From TMED27 sp041397865 (lineage in GTDB: Bacteria; Pseudomonadota; Alphaproteobacteria; Micavibrionales; Micavibrionaceae): 64,000 bases of DNA. The notes under the pieces are model-generated. The model ran no database searches. It worked only from the letters and a program-made list of their open reading frames with translations, and had not been told where the DNA came from. Of this stretch, positions 17,738 through 26,545 are shown one piece after another. The stretch covers positions 248,001-312,000 of the forward strand of contig JAWKVT010000002.1 of assembly GCA_041397865.1 (NCBI GenBank), read 5' to 3'. Numbering within the stretch: the first letter of the stretch is position 1; each line of letters begins with the position of its first letter. Position numbers and translations under genes: made by a program.

Positions 17738-18514
17738 CTATTCTCCTTTTGGTTTTAATGGCCTAGTAAATCGACACGTTTGTGTTGTTGAAACAACAAT
17801 GTTTAAGAAAACAAATGCGGGATAAAACGAAACAACGAGACTGTCTAAAATAAATTTTTCTGAAATAAATTCTTTTGACCAAAGTCCAAAATCTCTAAAA
17901 TGAAACACCGTTAAAAGAAGCAGAAGCCCAAGAAGTATAAGCGACACATCAAGCCCCAATCCTTCAACATAAACGCCACCATCACTCATGGCATGTTGTT
18001 CAAAATCCACGAACAGCAACTTAACCCACGGCTTCAAGCAAAAAACAACAAGAACGGCGACAAGAAAGACCATACTTAAAAACAGAGAATTAGCACAAAA
18101 AATTGCGTGCTGTATGTTTATAATGTCGTTGCTTCTCAAGGCATAAATATTTGGTTTGAAAAAAGATAGAAACTCTAAATGCAAAATATCAAAAGAGTTT
18201 TTTTGAGAGACAAAAGTAACAGCATTAGCGTCACCAAAGCTCAAAAACACAGCAAACAAAAGAAATGGTATAGAAAATAAAAGGGCTATTCTGACCGTAA
18301 TCCATAAAGAACTTCTAAGGATAAACTCTTTTTTAGAAAAATTTTTATATGTTTCCGCCCTTTCTTTAATGTCGGCTAATTTATTCTTGGTATAAAAACC
18401 AACATATAAAGGATATAGAAACAGCCAGAGAATGAAAAAATTGCTAAGCAAACATAATATTAAGGTACAAACACCTATAGTCGAGACTACTGCTTCTTGA
18501 AACATGTACTGCAT
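17738..18514 (-). CDS. AT-rich membrane protein of unknown function
   Basis: 258 residues from ATG 18514, which has GGGGA 5 nt upstream; ATG 18559 is further out without a ribosome site. Four or five long hydrophobic segments span most of the protein (for example STIGVCTLILCLLSNFFILW near the N-terminus and VSLILLGLLLLLTVFHF near residue 200). No domain recognised. Base composition is clearly more AT-rich than the flanking core genes, consistent with recent acquisition, and it lies in the same island as the Fic and restriction genes. Confidence 0.6.
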   Translation of the reverse strand: MQYMFQEAVVSTIGVCTLILCLLSNFFILWLFLYPLYVGFYTKNKLADIKERAETYKNFSKKEFILRSSLWITVRIALLFSIPFLLFAVFLSFGDANAVTFVSQKNSFDILHLEFLSFFKPNIYALRSNDIINIQHAIFCANSLFLSMVFLVAVLVVFCLKPWVKLLFVDFEQHAMSDGGVYVEGLGLDVSLILLGLLLLLTVFHFRDFGLWSKEFISEKFILDSLVVSFYPAFVFLNIVVSTTQTCRFTRPLKPKGE

Positions 18515-19039
18515 TTTATTCCCCAAGGCGCTCTCCCTGCCCACGCATAAAATGTGCATCGATGTTTTCAGCCGTAGCGGTAAAAATTGAGCCTGTCAAT
18601 AATATTTTCAATTAAAATCAACGCATTAAGACAACCGTAGGATGTCAAAAGCCATCGCCAAAACGATTATTTTGGCATTACTGAAAAACCATCAATGTCA
18701 TCGTGAAAATTGTGCTTTTGCCCGTTTCTCGGGCTTTCCTATTCTTGAGTATTACTCAGCTCTACGCAGTCATTTCCCACACACGCAACAGGCGTGTTTG
18801 CCTATTGCAAAAAAGTACGCTACGACAAAATGCATAAAAAATGCAAGCTAAGAAGTCCTCCTGCTTTGTTGGACAGATTTTCTGCAAAGTTAAGCTACAA
18901 ATCGTTGTTTTGTGTCATACCGCTTGGAGGCATCTGCTCAACAATCACGCTCCACCGTTAACTGACCAACTTTAACATAAAACACCACATCCTCTGCCTC
19001 ATGACCGTCCTTCTAAGCCACCAGTTTTCCTGTACAAAT
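18515..19039. other. Intergenic stretch without a convincing gene
   Basis: AT-rich. The longest frame (18642-18851, 69 codons, plus strand) has no ribosome site and no recognisable protein features. No tRNA-like fold or strong terminator was seen. It may be remnant island DNA. Confidence 0.5.
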
Positions 19040-19810
19040 TCATCTTCCATCGAGACCAGAGCCTCTTTCTTCCAACTTCTTCATAAACGCAAACTGCATC
19101 CCCAGTTTGCGTAGCTTTTCTTTACGATCCTCATAATCGGGCATCACGGCTCCTACAGCCTTCCAGAAGGCCGGGGAGTGGTTGTGTACCCGAACATGCG
19201 CAAGCTCGTGGACAACGACATAATCGACCAGTTTCAGCGGGGCCATAATGATTTGCCAGTTAAAGCGCAAATTGCCTTTTGCATCACAGCTTGCCCAACG
19301 CTTTTTTTGCTCCCGGATCAAAACGTCACCGGGCTGTACCGACATCTTACGGGCAAACAGATCGACACGATCTTTTAGCTTGTCTGCGGCGCGGTCATAA
19401 TACCATTGCTTTACTGTTTTAAGAGCAACGGCCTCATTCGCTTTATCGGACACATAGCATTCAAGATATTTGCCTTTCAAACGGCAGAACCCGCCATTTT
19501 TAAGCAATGGATCGTTTGCGATTTTCAAAATGTAATTGCGCCCCAGATATTGGACGGACTCGCCCATAATAAACTCCCGCGCCGCTATGTCGTATCGGCT
19601 CTGCGCATGGTTTTCAAGCTTTTGGACAATCCATGCGCCTTTATCAAGAGCTATCGCGTTCAACGCTTCCGTATCCACATGAACAGGGGCTTTCAGGGAC
19701 ACGCCGCGATCAGGGTCAACGATTACGCTTACAGTCTTTTTTCTCTGTCCGCTGCGGCAGATTTCAAAATTTATCGTTCTGTTTCCAAAGCGTACCGCCG
19801 AGCGTTCCAT
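19040..19810 (-). CDS. DUF45/YgjP-like zinc metallopeptidase
   Basis: 256 residues. The zinc motif HELAHVRVHNHSPAFW (about residues 205-220) is diagnostic for the YgjP/M48-related DUF45 family. The preceding KKRWASCDAKGNLRFNW is the conserved strand block of that family. Genes of this family are frequently found next to type I restriction hsdR genes, as here: it starts 2 nt after the hsdR stop and is the last gene of the island operon. Its role in restriction loci is not established; regulated proteolysis of the R subunit is a possible but unproven idea. Confidence 0.88.
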   Translation of the reverse strand: MERSAVRFGNRTINFEICRSGQRKKTVSVIVDPDRGVSLKAPVHVDTEALNAIALDKGAWIVQKLENHAQSRYDIAAREFIMGESVQYLGRNYILKIANDPLLKNGGFCRLKGKYLECYVSDKANEAVALKTVKQWYYDRAADKLKDRVDLFARKMSVQPGDVLIREQKKRWASCDAKGNLRFNWQIIMAPLKLVDYVVVHELAHVRVHNHSPAFWKAVGAVMPDYEDRKEKLRKLGMQFAFMKKLEERGSGLDGR

Positions 19811-19812
19811 GT

Positions 19813-22764
19813 CTACAGCCTCGCCTTGGCAACGGTGATGATTTCATTGGTCAGGGCTTCCATATTATCCTTACACCCTGCGGCTCTCATCAGCCGTTTC
19901 GTCTTGCGCCGCATTTCCCGCTGCACATCATCCTTATTCTTCCAGTCTACAACGGCGAGTTCTTCCAACTCCTCCATAATCGCCACCGCGAGATCACGCA
20001 CCGTCCGCCCCTGATTGTCATTGTCGGCTTCCAGAATTTTAAACACGGCAAACTGGTCTTCGTTCAAGCCAAGTTCTTCGGCCTGTGCACTGACGTTTTT
20101 GACCTCATCCATCAAGCCTTGCAGTTTTTTAAGGGCTTCGGCTGCGTCGATACGCTGTCTCCGCCGCGCTTCGATCAATTTTTCCAAACGGTCTTTGAGC
20201 GATTGGTAAAAGACAGGGTTTTCTTCAAGCCTGACGGTAATCTCATGGCGAATAGCATGTTCCATCTCGCTGGCCTTCGCTTCCGGTGATTTGAGGCTCC
20301 CCATGTGCTCTTCAAACTTGTCGGAGAAAATAGAGATAGGTTCGACCAGTTGCTTGATCCCATGAGCCGAGACATATTGCTCGATAATTTCTTTCACCTT
20401 CTCGCCGCAACCGGACAGGTCAATCGTATCGTCACGAAAGCGCGTCCGCGCCGCCGAGCGAATATCGTTCAGCCATTTTAACGATCCCGTATATTTTAAC
20501 GCCGCCGGATCGGGCAGGACATTATCAAGGCTTTGCAAGAATTTCTTGAATGCCATATCAAACTCGGCGCGAATATCCTCCGGCTCAATGACAGATAACA
20601 GGGCTTCCATATCGTTTTTGTCACTGACATTGTGAAAAAAGGTCATAACGGCCTGATGGCGTGATTGTAACAGCGGCAAAGCCTCGGAGATCGGGCGCAT
20701 GGCATATTGCACATCCTCAACCTCGAACATATCAAGGGCTTTTTGGAGATTGTCCGATATACCCCAGTAATCAACGATCAGGCCGTAATTTTTCCCCTCA
20801 CGAACCCGGTTGACGCGGGCAATCGCCTGTAACAGCGTGTGTTCTTTCAGCGGCGCATCCAGATACATGACCTGCTCAATCGGCGCGTCGAACCCCGTCA
20901 ACAGCATGTCGCACACAATCAGGATCGAAAGCGGATGATCGGGGTTTTTAAACTGGTCTTCTATCACCGAGTCCAGCTTGTCCTTGGGCGTAGCCAAGTC
21001 CTTATATTTTTTTGTGTCGTTATGCGTGACCGACATTACAAGGGCGGACTCCGGCGCACCGAGCCGATCCAGTGTTTCTTTATACATCACGGCTGTTTCC
21101 CGGTTGACCGCCACCACCTGCGCCTTAAAACCGTTCGGCGCAATATGATTTTCGTAGTGAGAAATCAGATCAAGACAAATCTGCTCTATGCGTTTGGGTG
21201 CCCCGGCAATCGCGGCTTCGGTGGCATATTTCGACTTAATCAGGTCACGCTCTTCTTCGTCCCTGTCTTTGAAAACCCGCTCAAAAATCGCGTTAATAGT
21301 CTGGCCTTCAACATGCATCTCAGCCATCCGCCCCTCGTAATAAATCGGAACGGTCGCGCCATCGTCCACGGCTTCTTTTATCGTATAGGTATGGATATAA
21401 GGGCCGAAGGTTGAAAAGGTCGAGCGGTCTTTTTTATCAATCGGCGTTCCCGTGAAGCCAAGGAAAGAGGCATTGGGCAAAGCCAGCCGCATCTTCGCCG
21501 CGAGGCTTTTATATTGCGTCCGATGCGCCTCATCGACCATGACAAAGATATTCTCGGCCTTGGTCATTTCTTTGGTCAAACCGCCGAATTTCTGCACCGT
21601 GGTCAGGATCGTTTTACCGCTATGCTCCGAGAGCAAATCAATGAGGTGAGAAATCCGCGTCGCCCTTACAGGGTTAGGGAACCCGCAATTCGTGAACGTG
21701 TCGGTCAACTGACGGTCGAGATCTTTTCTGTCCGTGACCATGACCAGCGTCGGGTTCTCGGCTTCGGGCATCCGGCGCAGCTTCATCGCCATATAAACCA
21801 TCGTCAGGGACTTCCCCGATCCTTGCGTATGCCAGACCACGCCGCCCCGGTCTTTAGGGTTGTCCGCATTTTTACGGATGCGTTCTATGGCTTTGTTCAC
21901 GGCGATAAATTGCTGATACCGCGCCAGCTTCTTTATGCTGCGCCCGCCTTCAACCTCGAACACGATAAAGTTACGCAGCAAATCAAGGAAATTCCCCGGC
22001 GTGAATATCCCGCGCATCAAAACGTCTTGCTCGGAGGGCATATGCCCAAGTTCAAGACGCAGCTCATCCAAAGTCAAAGGCCAGGGCTTTTTCCATTCAC
22101 CCCAGAATTTGGGCGGCGTTCCTACGGTAGCAAATTTGGCCTTCGTTCCGCACATCACCGCCATCACCTGCACGGTTTCAAACAGGCGCGGCATTCCCGT
22201 CCCGTCATAGGCTTCGTCAAGCTCCTGATAGCGCAAAAGTTGCGTGATCCCCTTATCAATCGCGCCGGGGACAGTCGGGCTTTTGCACTCGATCACACCC
22301 AAAGGAATGCCGTTGACGAACAGGGTAATATCGGGGATGCAGGTTACTCCCTTGGCGTTCTGCACAGCGTATTGGCGGCAGAATGTAAATTCGTTAGACG
22401 TAAACCGATCAAAGTCAAAAAAACGCACCGTATGGCCTTTGACACCTTGCCCGTCGCCAATATCCTGCTGCACCGACAGGCCATAGGTCAGCATCGTATG
22501 CAGCTTTTCATTGGCTCCGATCAAGCTCATCGCCTGTATCTGGCTCACCTGCCGCGCGACCTTCTTTGCATTGTCGTCCGAGAGCCACGGGTTCAGGTGT
22601 TGAAGCGCACCTTCTAGCCGCTCGGTTAAAATTACGTCACGACGGGAGGCCCGTTCTTGCTCAAGCAAATCCGGCGTGGCCTCCACCCATCCCGTCGCGC
22701 TCAGGATTTGCGCCGCCGGAAGCTCGGATTTGTTCAACTCGTCGATGTTATTCAGTCTAGTCAT
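19813..22764 (-). CDS. hsdR: Type I restriction enzyme, R subunit
   Basis: 983 residues, full length. The nuclease domain has PDITLFVNGIPLGVIECK (about 143-160), the PD-(D/E)xK core. The SF2 motor has Walker A TQGSGKS (about 318), DEAH in MVDEAHRTQ, and GFTGTPID. The C-terminal 250 residues form the helical domain that contacts the methylase complex. HsdR cleaves DNA only when bound to HsdM2-HsdS, so with hsdM missing and hsdS truncated in this window it should be inactive unless partners are supplied elsewhere. The reading frame is intact, which argues for recent loss or another function. 7 nt from the HAD gene. Confidence 0.93.
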   Translation of the reverse strand: MTRLNNIDELNKSELPAAQILSATGWVEATPDLLEQERASRRDVILTERLEGALQHLNPWLSDDNAKKVARQVSQIQAMSLIGANEKLHTMLTYGLSVQQDIGDGQGVKGHTVRFFDFDRFTSNEFTFCRQYAVQNAKGVTCIPDITLFVNGIPLGVIECKSPTVPGAIDKGITQLLRYQELDEAYDGTGMPRLFETVQVMAVMCGTKAKFATVGTPPKFWGEWKKPWPLTLDELRLELGHMPSEQDVLMRGIFTPGNFLDLLRNFIVFEVEGGRSIKKLARYQQFIAVNKAIERIRKNADNPKDRGGVVWHTQGSGKSLTMVYMAMKLRRMPEAENPTLVMVTDRKDLDRQLTDTFTNCGFPNPVRATRISHLIDLLSEHSGKTILTTVQKFGGLTKEMTKAENIFVMVDEAHRTQYKSLAAKMRLALPNASFLGFTGTPIDKKDRSTFSTFGPYIHTYTIKEAVDDGATVPIYYEGRMAEMHVEGQTINAIFERVFKDRDEEERDLIKSKYATEAAIAGAPKRIEQICLDLISHYENHIAPNGFKAQVVAVNRETAVMYKETLDRLGAPESALVMSVTHNDTKKYKDLATPKDKLDSVIEDQFKNPDHPLSILIVCDMLLTGFDAPIEQVMYLDAPLKEHTLLQAIARVNRVREGKNYGLIVDYWGISDNLQKALDMFEVEDVQYAMRPISEALPLLQSRHQAVMTFFHNVSDKNDMEALLSVIEPEDIRAEFDMAFKKFLQSLDNVLPDPAALKYTGSLKWLNDIRSAARTRFRDDTIDLSGCGEKVKEIIEQYVSAHGIKQLVEPISIFSDKFEEHMGSLKSPEAKASEMEHAIRHEITVRLEENPVFYQSLKDRLEKLIEARRRQRIDAAEALKKLQGLMDEVKNVSAQAEELGLNEDQFAVFKILEADNDNQGRTVRDLAVAIMEELEELAVVDWKNKDDVQREMRRKTKRLMRAAGCKDNMEALTNEIITVAKARL

Positions 22765-22771
22765 CGGCTAT

Positions 22772-23644
22772 CTAGTCTCTACAAATTGAGTTGAGGTGAT
22801 GATCTGCTGATAATTTGTCAATAATTCCCTTAATAACCTGATCCAGCTTTCCGCCATCCCGATAATCTGCTGCGGTAACGTAATCGACGCGCCCATCCTT
22901 TTTTAAGGTCTGTGCTCTTTGCTTTTTTCCTCTTCCGTTGGGCGCGTATACGGCAATAGAATGTCCGCCTTGATCTTTTACAAGCCGGAAGCATGGAATA
23001 TCCGTCTCACCATCTCCGATAAACACCATGTTTTCAAAAGGAATAGGCCGTTCAGACTTTGGAACAAAATCGTTAATCTTTTTGTGGTCGTAAACGTGCA
23101 GATCGCCTTTGTTTATGCGGAACAGATATTGTGTCTTGGTCGTATAATTCAAAGCTAGAGCGGGCCATGTGGCAATGCCATGATGATCGTACTGGAAAGA
23201 AGAGGCGAAAATGGATTTGAATTTCGATGCAATGGGGCTGCCCTGAACCATCTCCCTGATCCCGGAAGAAATAATGTAGTGCTCGACCCGAACGCCGCTC
23301 TCTTTCCCGTAGGTATTGATGCGATCAAACCAGCCTTTATAATTTTCGCCATTGTCATCCGCCCAAGGAAGAACACCATCAAAGAAGGAAAGCTCCTTCC
23401 CATATTTCTCAAAATCGCTTTTCCTGACTTGCACACGATTAGATCGAGCCTTTTCAAGCATAAGCCCCATATAAACAAGGATATTATCAGCTTCATGTTC
23501 CTTGGCTTGGTCAGATACTTCCTTCCAGAACGCCTTTGTGGTCATGCCTATGGCAGGAATAAAATCACGTTCCTGCATATTGCCGGGCGCAAGCGTCCCG
23601 TCAAAATCATAAGCAATAGCCAAGGGGATTAATTTTTTAGCCAT
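22772..23644 (-). CDS. HAD-superfamily phosphatase within the restriction operon
   Basis: 290 residues. Motif I is AYDFDGTLAPGN (nucleophile Asp at about residue 14) and motif IV is FIGDGETDIPCFRL. Motif II (ISSG in YIISSGIREM) is also present, as in phosphoserine phosphatase-like HADs. Substrate unknown. Its ribosome site (AAGGATAAG) lies in the last codons of the DUF2188 gene, and hsdR follows 7 nt later, so it is firmly part of the operon. A nucleic-acid or nucleotide phosphatase role in defence is speculation. Confidence 0.83.
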   Translation of the reverse strand: MAKKLIPLAIAYDFDGTLAPGNMQERDFIPAIGMTTKAFWKEVSDQAKEHEADNILVYMGLMLEKARSNRVQVRKSDFEKYGKELSFFDGVLPWADDNGENYKGWFDRINTYGKESGVRVEHYIISSGIREMVQGSPIASKFKSIFASSFQYDHHGIATWPALALNYTTKTQYLFRINKGDLHVYDHKKINDFVPKSERPIPFENMVFIGDGETDIPCFRLVKDQGGHSIAVYAPNGRGKKQRAQTLKKDGRVDYVTAADYRDGGKLDQVIKGIIDKLSADHHLNSICRD

Positions 23645-23649
23645 CTTTC

Positions 23650-23877
23650 TTATCCTTTTGGTGGATATGGATCTTTACCGTAAGTGTTACGGGCGCGGAT
23701 TTTCCCGTCTTTTCCCTGTAAAAAAGCTTCTCCACCAGAGCCTCGCGCACGGCGGCGTGTTTCATTCCACGCACCCTCCTGTGTATCATGAGTGGATGTT
23801 GCGCGTTCGTTCCCTTCGCGCTTTACAGCCCATCCGTCTCCATGTTTCGTAGTCCAGTAGTTTTTGTCATTAGCCAT
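23650..23877 (-). CDS. DUF2188 domain protein
   Basis: 75 residues. The pattern WTTKHGDGWAVKREGNERA, then THDTQEGAWNETRRRARGSG and a closing GKDGKIRARNTYGKDP matches the DUF2188 family of small two-fold proteins of unknown function. AAGGAGGT lies 5 nt before ATG 23877, and the start overlaps the end of hsdS by 8 nt, so translation is coupled. No function is known for the family. Confidence 0.82.
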   Translation of the reverse strand: MANDKNYWTTKHGDGWAVKREGNERATSTHDTQEGAWNETRRRARGSGGEAFLQGKDGKIRARNTYGKDPYPPKG

Positions 23878-24910
23878 TGACGACCTCCTTGTGTTGGTTG
23901 GTGTGTTGAATAGTGGTTTGCACCGGGACGCGCACCGTGCCCGTGAGCAGGGCTTGCATCAGCGCGGTTTTGAGTTTTTTGAGTTGGTTCAGCCGAGCTT
24001 GATTTGTAGCCTGAACGGTATCGGCACCATCCAGAATTTTTACAATTTTCCCCTGTTCTTCCAATGACGGGAGAGGGAGGCGCAACGAAGCTAAATCTTT
24101 ATAATAAATACGGATACGGACGCTTCCGTTTCCGGCTATTTCCATGAAGCGATCCCAAATATGGCTTCGGCGGAAGTGATTAAAATATGAGGGGTTAAGT
24201 ACGTTTTCACGGCATTCAAACACAACATAATCTGGGCTGACCATAACGGGCTGTGTCTTATTACACATTGCCAGAGAGCCTATATTCAAACGCATCGGAT
24301 TATAAGCAAAGGCGTTCGGCGGCAATATTTTGTAACGATCAAGCGAAGAGCCTATGGTTTCCCGTCGCATCGGCACAATACCGAGAGCCTTATTTACGCC
24401 CATGACTTTTTCTATACCTAGCGCGCCATCAGTATTTCTTTTCTTTAGTTCCCGTGTAACCTCAGAAAACCTAACCTTTTCCCACGGCGTTATGTTTCCA
24501 GCAGCATCCTTTTTCCCTTGTAGAAGCTCGGTCATCAGGGCTTTTTTGGTGCGGGTAATCTGGTCGATTACCCCTTGCGTCGCCTCAATCGCCGCATCCA
24601 CAGACCCCAAAATCTCCGCGATTTTTTCCTGTTCGGGAAGTGGGGGCAGGAAAACCGAATGATGGTCTAACGCTGATTTTTTTATGTGCTTCATGGTCGA
24701 GCCATGCGAATGTCCAGCAAGGCTATCTATGGAGTGTTGTAAACAGTACAACAGAAAATCTCTGGAAACGCCCTCTTTTTCTTCAACCTTAAAGATAGCC
24801 ACTGTGCTTCCCGTGGTTTGTTTTCCGGACGAAAAAACACATCCATCATCTCGGCGGTTTGTTCGACAATAGATCGTTCTGTCATTCTTTTTTTTATGTT
24901 GGAAACCATT
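23870..24910 (-). pseudogene. hsdS: Type I restriction specificity subunit, 5'-truncated
   Basis: The frame is open from 24910 to the stop at 23870 (346 codons), directly abutting the stop of the upstream gene in the same frame. HsdS features present: end of target-recognition domain 1 (GKQTTGSTVAIF onward), the central conserved helix (LPPLPEQEKIAEILGSVDAA), TRD2, and the C-terminal repeat (LPSLEEQGKIVKILDGADTV). The first 100 or so residues, most of TRD1, are missing. GTG 24802 is the only plausible start. A half-TRD HsdS can sometimes dimerise, but here TRD2 would have to act alone. No hsdM is present upstream, where it normally lies. Confidence 0.82.
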
Positions 24911-25678
24911 TTAGCCGCCTAAGTGTAGCCATTTTAATGCTGTCTCAATCAGCTCCTTAAGCATCTCGAACATGACATACCAAAAGGTTAAATCGACGGC
25001 TTTTTCACCAATCTTGTTTGCAGCACCTTTGATTGTCTCATCTAAGAACATGCCGCCTTTGCTTTTCAAATAATCGCCGAGCTTATTTTTTTCTGTTTCT
25101 AAAGCCTCTACAGCAGCTTTTGCTTTTTCATCTGCTTCATGCGGCGACTGCTCCTTTAATACATTGAGGTTTATTGTGATGTTCTGGATTTGGATGTTGG
25201 ACAAAGCCATTTCGTTTATGGGACCGGGTGGATTGTTATGACCCATACCAGGCGCAGGCGAGCTTTTGAATTCCTCTAGTTTTTTCTCCAGGTCTGTAAT
25301 TTGGCTTTGCATCGAATTGAAGAGGTGTTCAACATAGTCTTCGTAATCCTCCTCCGGCGGCTGAATGCGGCTTCCTGCTGTTGTCCATTCCCAGCCCTCT
25401 GCTTGTATGTCGTCTATAACTGCGGCAATGACCTCCTCTGAAGCCTTTCCTTCAAACGCTTCCCTTATGATCTCTTCTGCGTCGTAGGGGCCGCCCCAAA
25501 TGTACTGATATCCCCCTTCTTTACTTTCATAGGGAGTTCTGTGGGCTGGATCTTCGAAGTTCTCGAAAAACCATTCCTTGATGGCTTCTAGGCTCTCTTC
25601 TTTATTCAAGCCCTCAAAGGATTCCGGTGGTACGGATACGTCGTCAAGCTGAACTCCATTATATGCTTCAAAACTCAT
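24911..25678 (-). CDS. Unknown acidic protein with GMGHNNPP motif and C-terminal hydrophobic helix
   Basis: 255 residues from ATG 25678 (AGAGA about 7 nt upstream); the frame continues upstream only through the tRNA-like sequence. Very acidic N-terminal half, rich in E/D. A coiled coil (about 155-172), the motif PGMGHNNPPGPI (about 176-187), a second helical block with KNKLGDYLKSKGGMFLDET, then a hydrophobic/amphipathic end (DLTFWYVMFEMLKELI). The GHNNPP motif recurs in small alphaproteobacterial proteins of unknown role, often in mobile regions. It is the first gene of the hsdS-hsdR operon and occupies the position where hsdM is expected. Confidence 0.6.
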   Translation of the reverse strand: MSFEAYNGVQLDDVSVPPESFEGLNKEESLEAIKEWFFENFEDPAHRTPYESKEGGYQYIWGGPYDAEEIIREAFEGKASEEVIAAVIDDIQAEGWEWTTAGSRIQPPEEDYEDYVEHLFNSMQSQITDLEKKLEEFKSSPAPGMGHNNPPGPINEMALSNIQIQNITINLNVLKEQSPHEADEKAKAAVEALETEKNKLGDYLKSKGGMFLDETIKGAANKIGEKAVDLTFWYVMFEMLKELIETALKWLHLGG

Positions 25679-25710
25679 GATAATGTCTCTTTTTTTAATT
25701 ATATATTCGC

Positions 25711-25793
25711 TGGCAACACGGGTTCGAATTCCGCTGGGATTCGAACCGGAAGCATCTTTTAAAATTCCGATACCCCCAATTATGCCCCCAAAA
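25711..25793. repeat. Inverted tRNA-Glu 3' fragment and GGGGG direct repeats, attachment-site-like
   Basis: Plus-strand bases 25712-25729 (GGCAACACGGGTTCGAAT) match 18 nt of the T-arm region of tRNA-Glu, which is on the opposite strand 180 bp away. A second T-arm-like CGGTTCGAATCCC follows on the minus strand (about 25735-25748). On the minus strand TTTTGGGGGCATAATTGGGGGTA (25771-25793) is a pair of G5 direct repeats, which I associate with regions next to tRNA-targeting integrases. This looks like a rearranged att site at the island edge. Confidence 0.5.
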
Positions 25794-25901
25794 TGTTTTG
25801 CTTGGAAGTGTTCGCACATAAACGTGGAAATTCGCTACCGTTTTAGTAGTAAAAACAGCACTACGTTTTTCATGAAAATCAGCTAAGCCATTGAAATTAT
25901 T

Positions 25902-25978
25902 GGCGTCCCGTACGGGATTCGAACCCGTGTTGCCGCCGTGAAAGGGCGGTGTCCTAGGCCTCTAGACGAACGGGACGC
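25902..25978 (-). tRNA. tRNA-Glu (anticodon TTC)
   Basis: Minus strand: acceptor GCGTCCC pairs with GGGACGC; anticodon arm CCGCC-CTTTCAC-GGCGG gives TTC; T arm ACGGGTTCGAATCCCGT. CCA is not encoded. It bounds the accessory island, and tRNA genes are common integration targets. Confidence 0.93.
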
Positions 25979-26220
25979 ACTAGAAATGCCGAAAAGGCTG
26001 CTGCTTTATAAAGGTATTAAATCATAAAAATCAAGCATTTCTTCGTTGGAAAAGTAAAAAAATGTGACTCTCCTGGCAATCGGCTCATTTTAACGCCCGA
26101 AGCATCCGTAAGTCTTTCAGGAGAGGCTCACGTACCTGTCCAATCTATCCCCTTGATCGGCTTGCCATGCGAAAGAGTGCGCGCCGTTACGTAATATGGT
26201 GGGTTTAATGAAGCTCGAGC

Positions 26221-26397
26221 CTAGGCTGCTTTCGCTTCCCGCCCTTTACCCGCTTTTTTCTTCTTGCCGAAAACGCCAACTTTTTCCGTGACGCCCTCTT
26301 GCTCCAAAAACTGCGAATATTTGGTCGGCTTGCTCTTATATTCCAGTTCATCCGGAATAAACATGACCCCGCCACTAACTGATGCACACGCTCTCAT
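26221..26397 (-). CDS. Possible 58-residue basic-tailed protein
   Basis: Frame from ATG 26397, with GGGGGA about 8-9 nt upstream, to TAG at 26221. The sequence looks protein-like: MFIPDELEYKSKPTKYSQFL in the middle, then EQEGVTEKVGVFGKKKKAGK and an Ala/Lys tail. An internal ATG at 26364 would give a 47-residue form. The overlapping frame 26205-26387 has no such features. No family recognised. Confidence 0.45.
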   Translation of the reverse strand: MRACASVSGGVMFIPDELEYKSKPTKYSQFLEQEGVTEKVGVFGKKKKAGKGREAKAA

Positions 26398-26545
26398 AAT
26401 CAGGTCCCCCTATTGCTAATCAACAATAGACGAACTGTACATTTTTCTGCATCATGTTACAAATTTTAGCCGTGCGCTGCACAATAAACACACGCCCGTA
26501 CCTTCGAAAGAGCCGCCCCGCGCAAGGCGTGAAGCCTCAACGGCG

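Noticed and set aside
18642..18851. 69-codon frame in the gap of the island
   Set aside because: No ribosome site, odd composition and no recognisable features.
24727..24909. 60-codon frame at the start of hsdS, possibly the missing N-terminus by frameshift
   Set aside because: Its product does not resemble an HsdS N-terminus, and the true hsdS frame is open over the same bases up to 24910, so no frameshift is needed or helpful.
25679..25819. Upstream extension of the acidic GHNNPP protein
   Set aside because: The extra residues (SGSNPSGIRTRV) are a translation of tRNA-like T-arm sequence; ATG 25678 has its own ribosome site.
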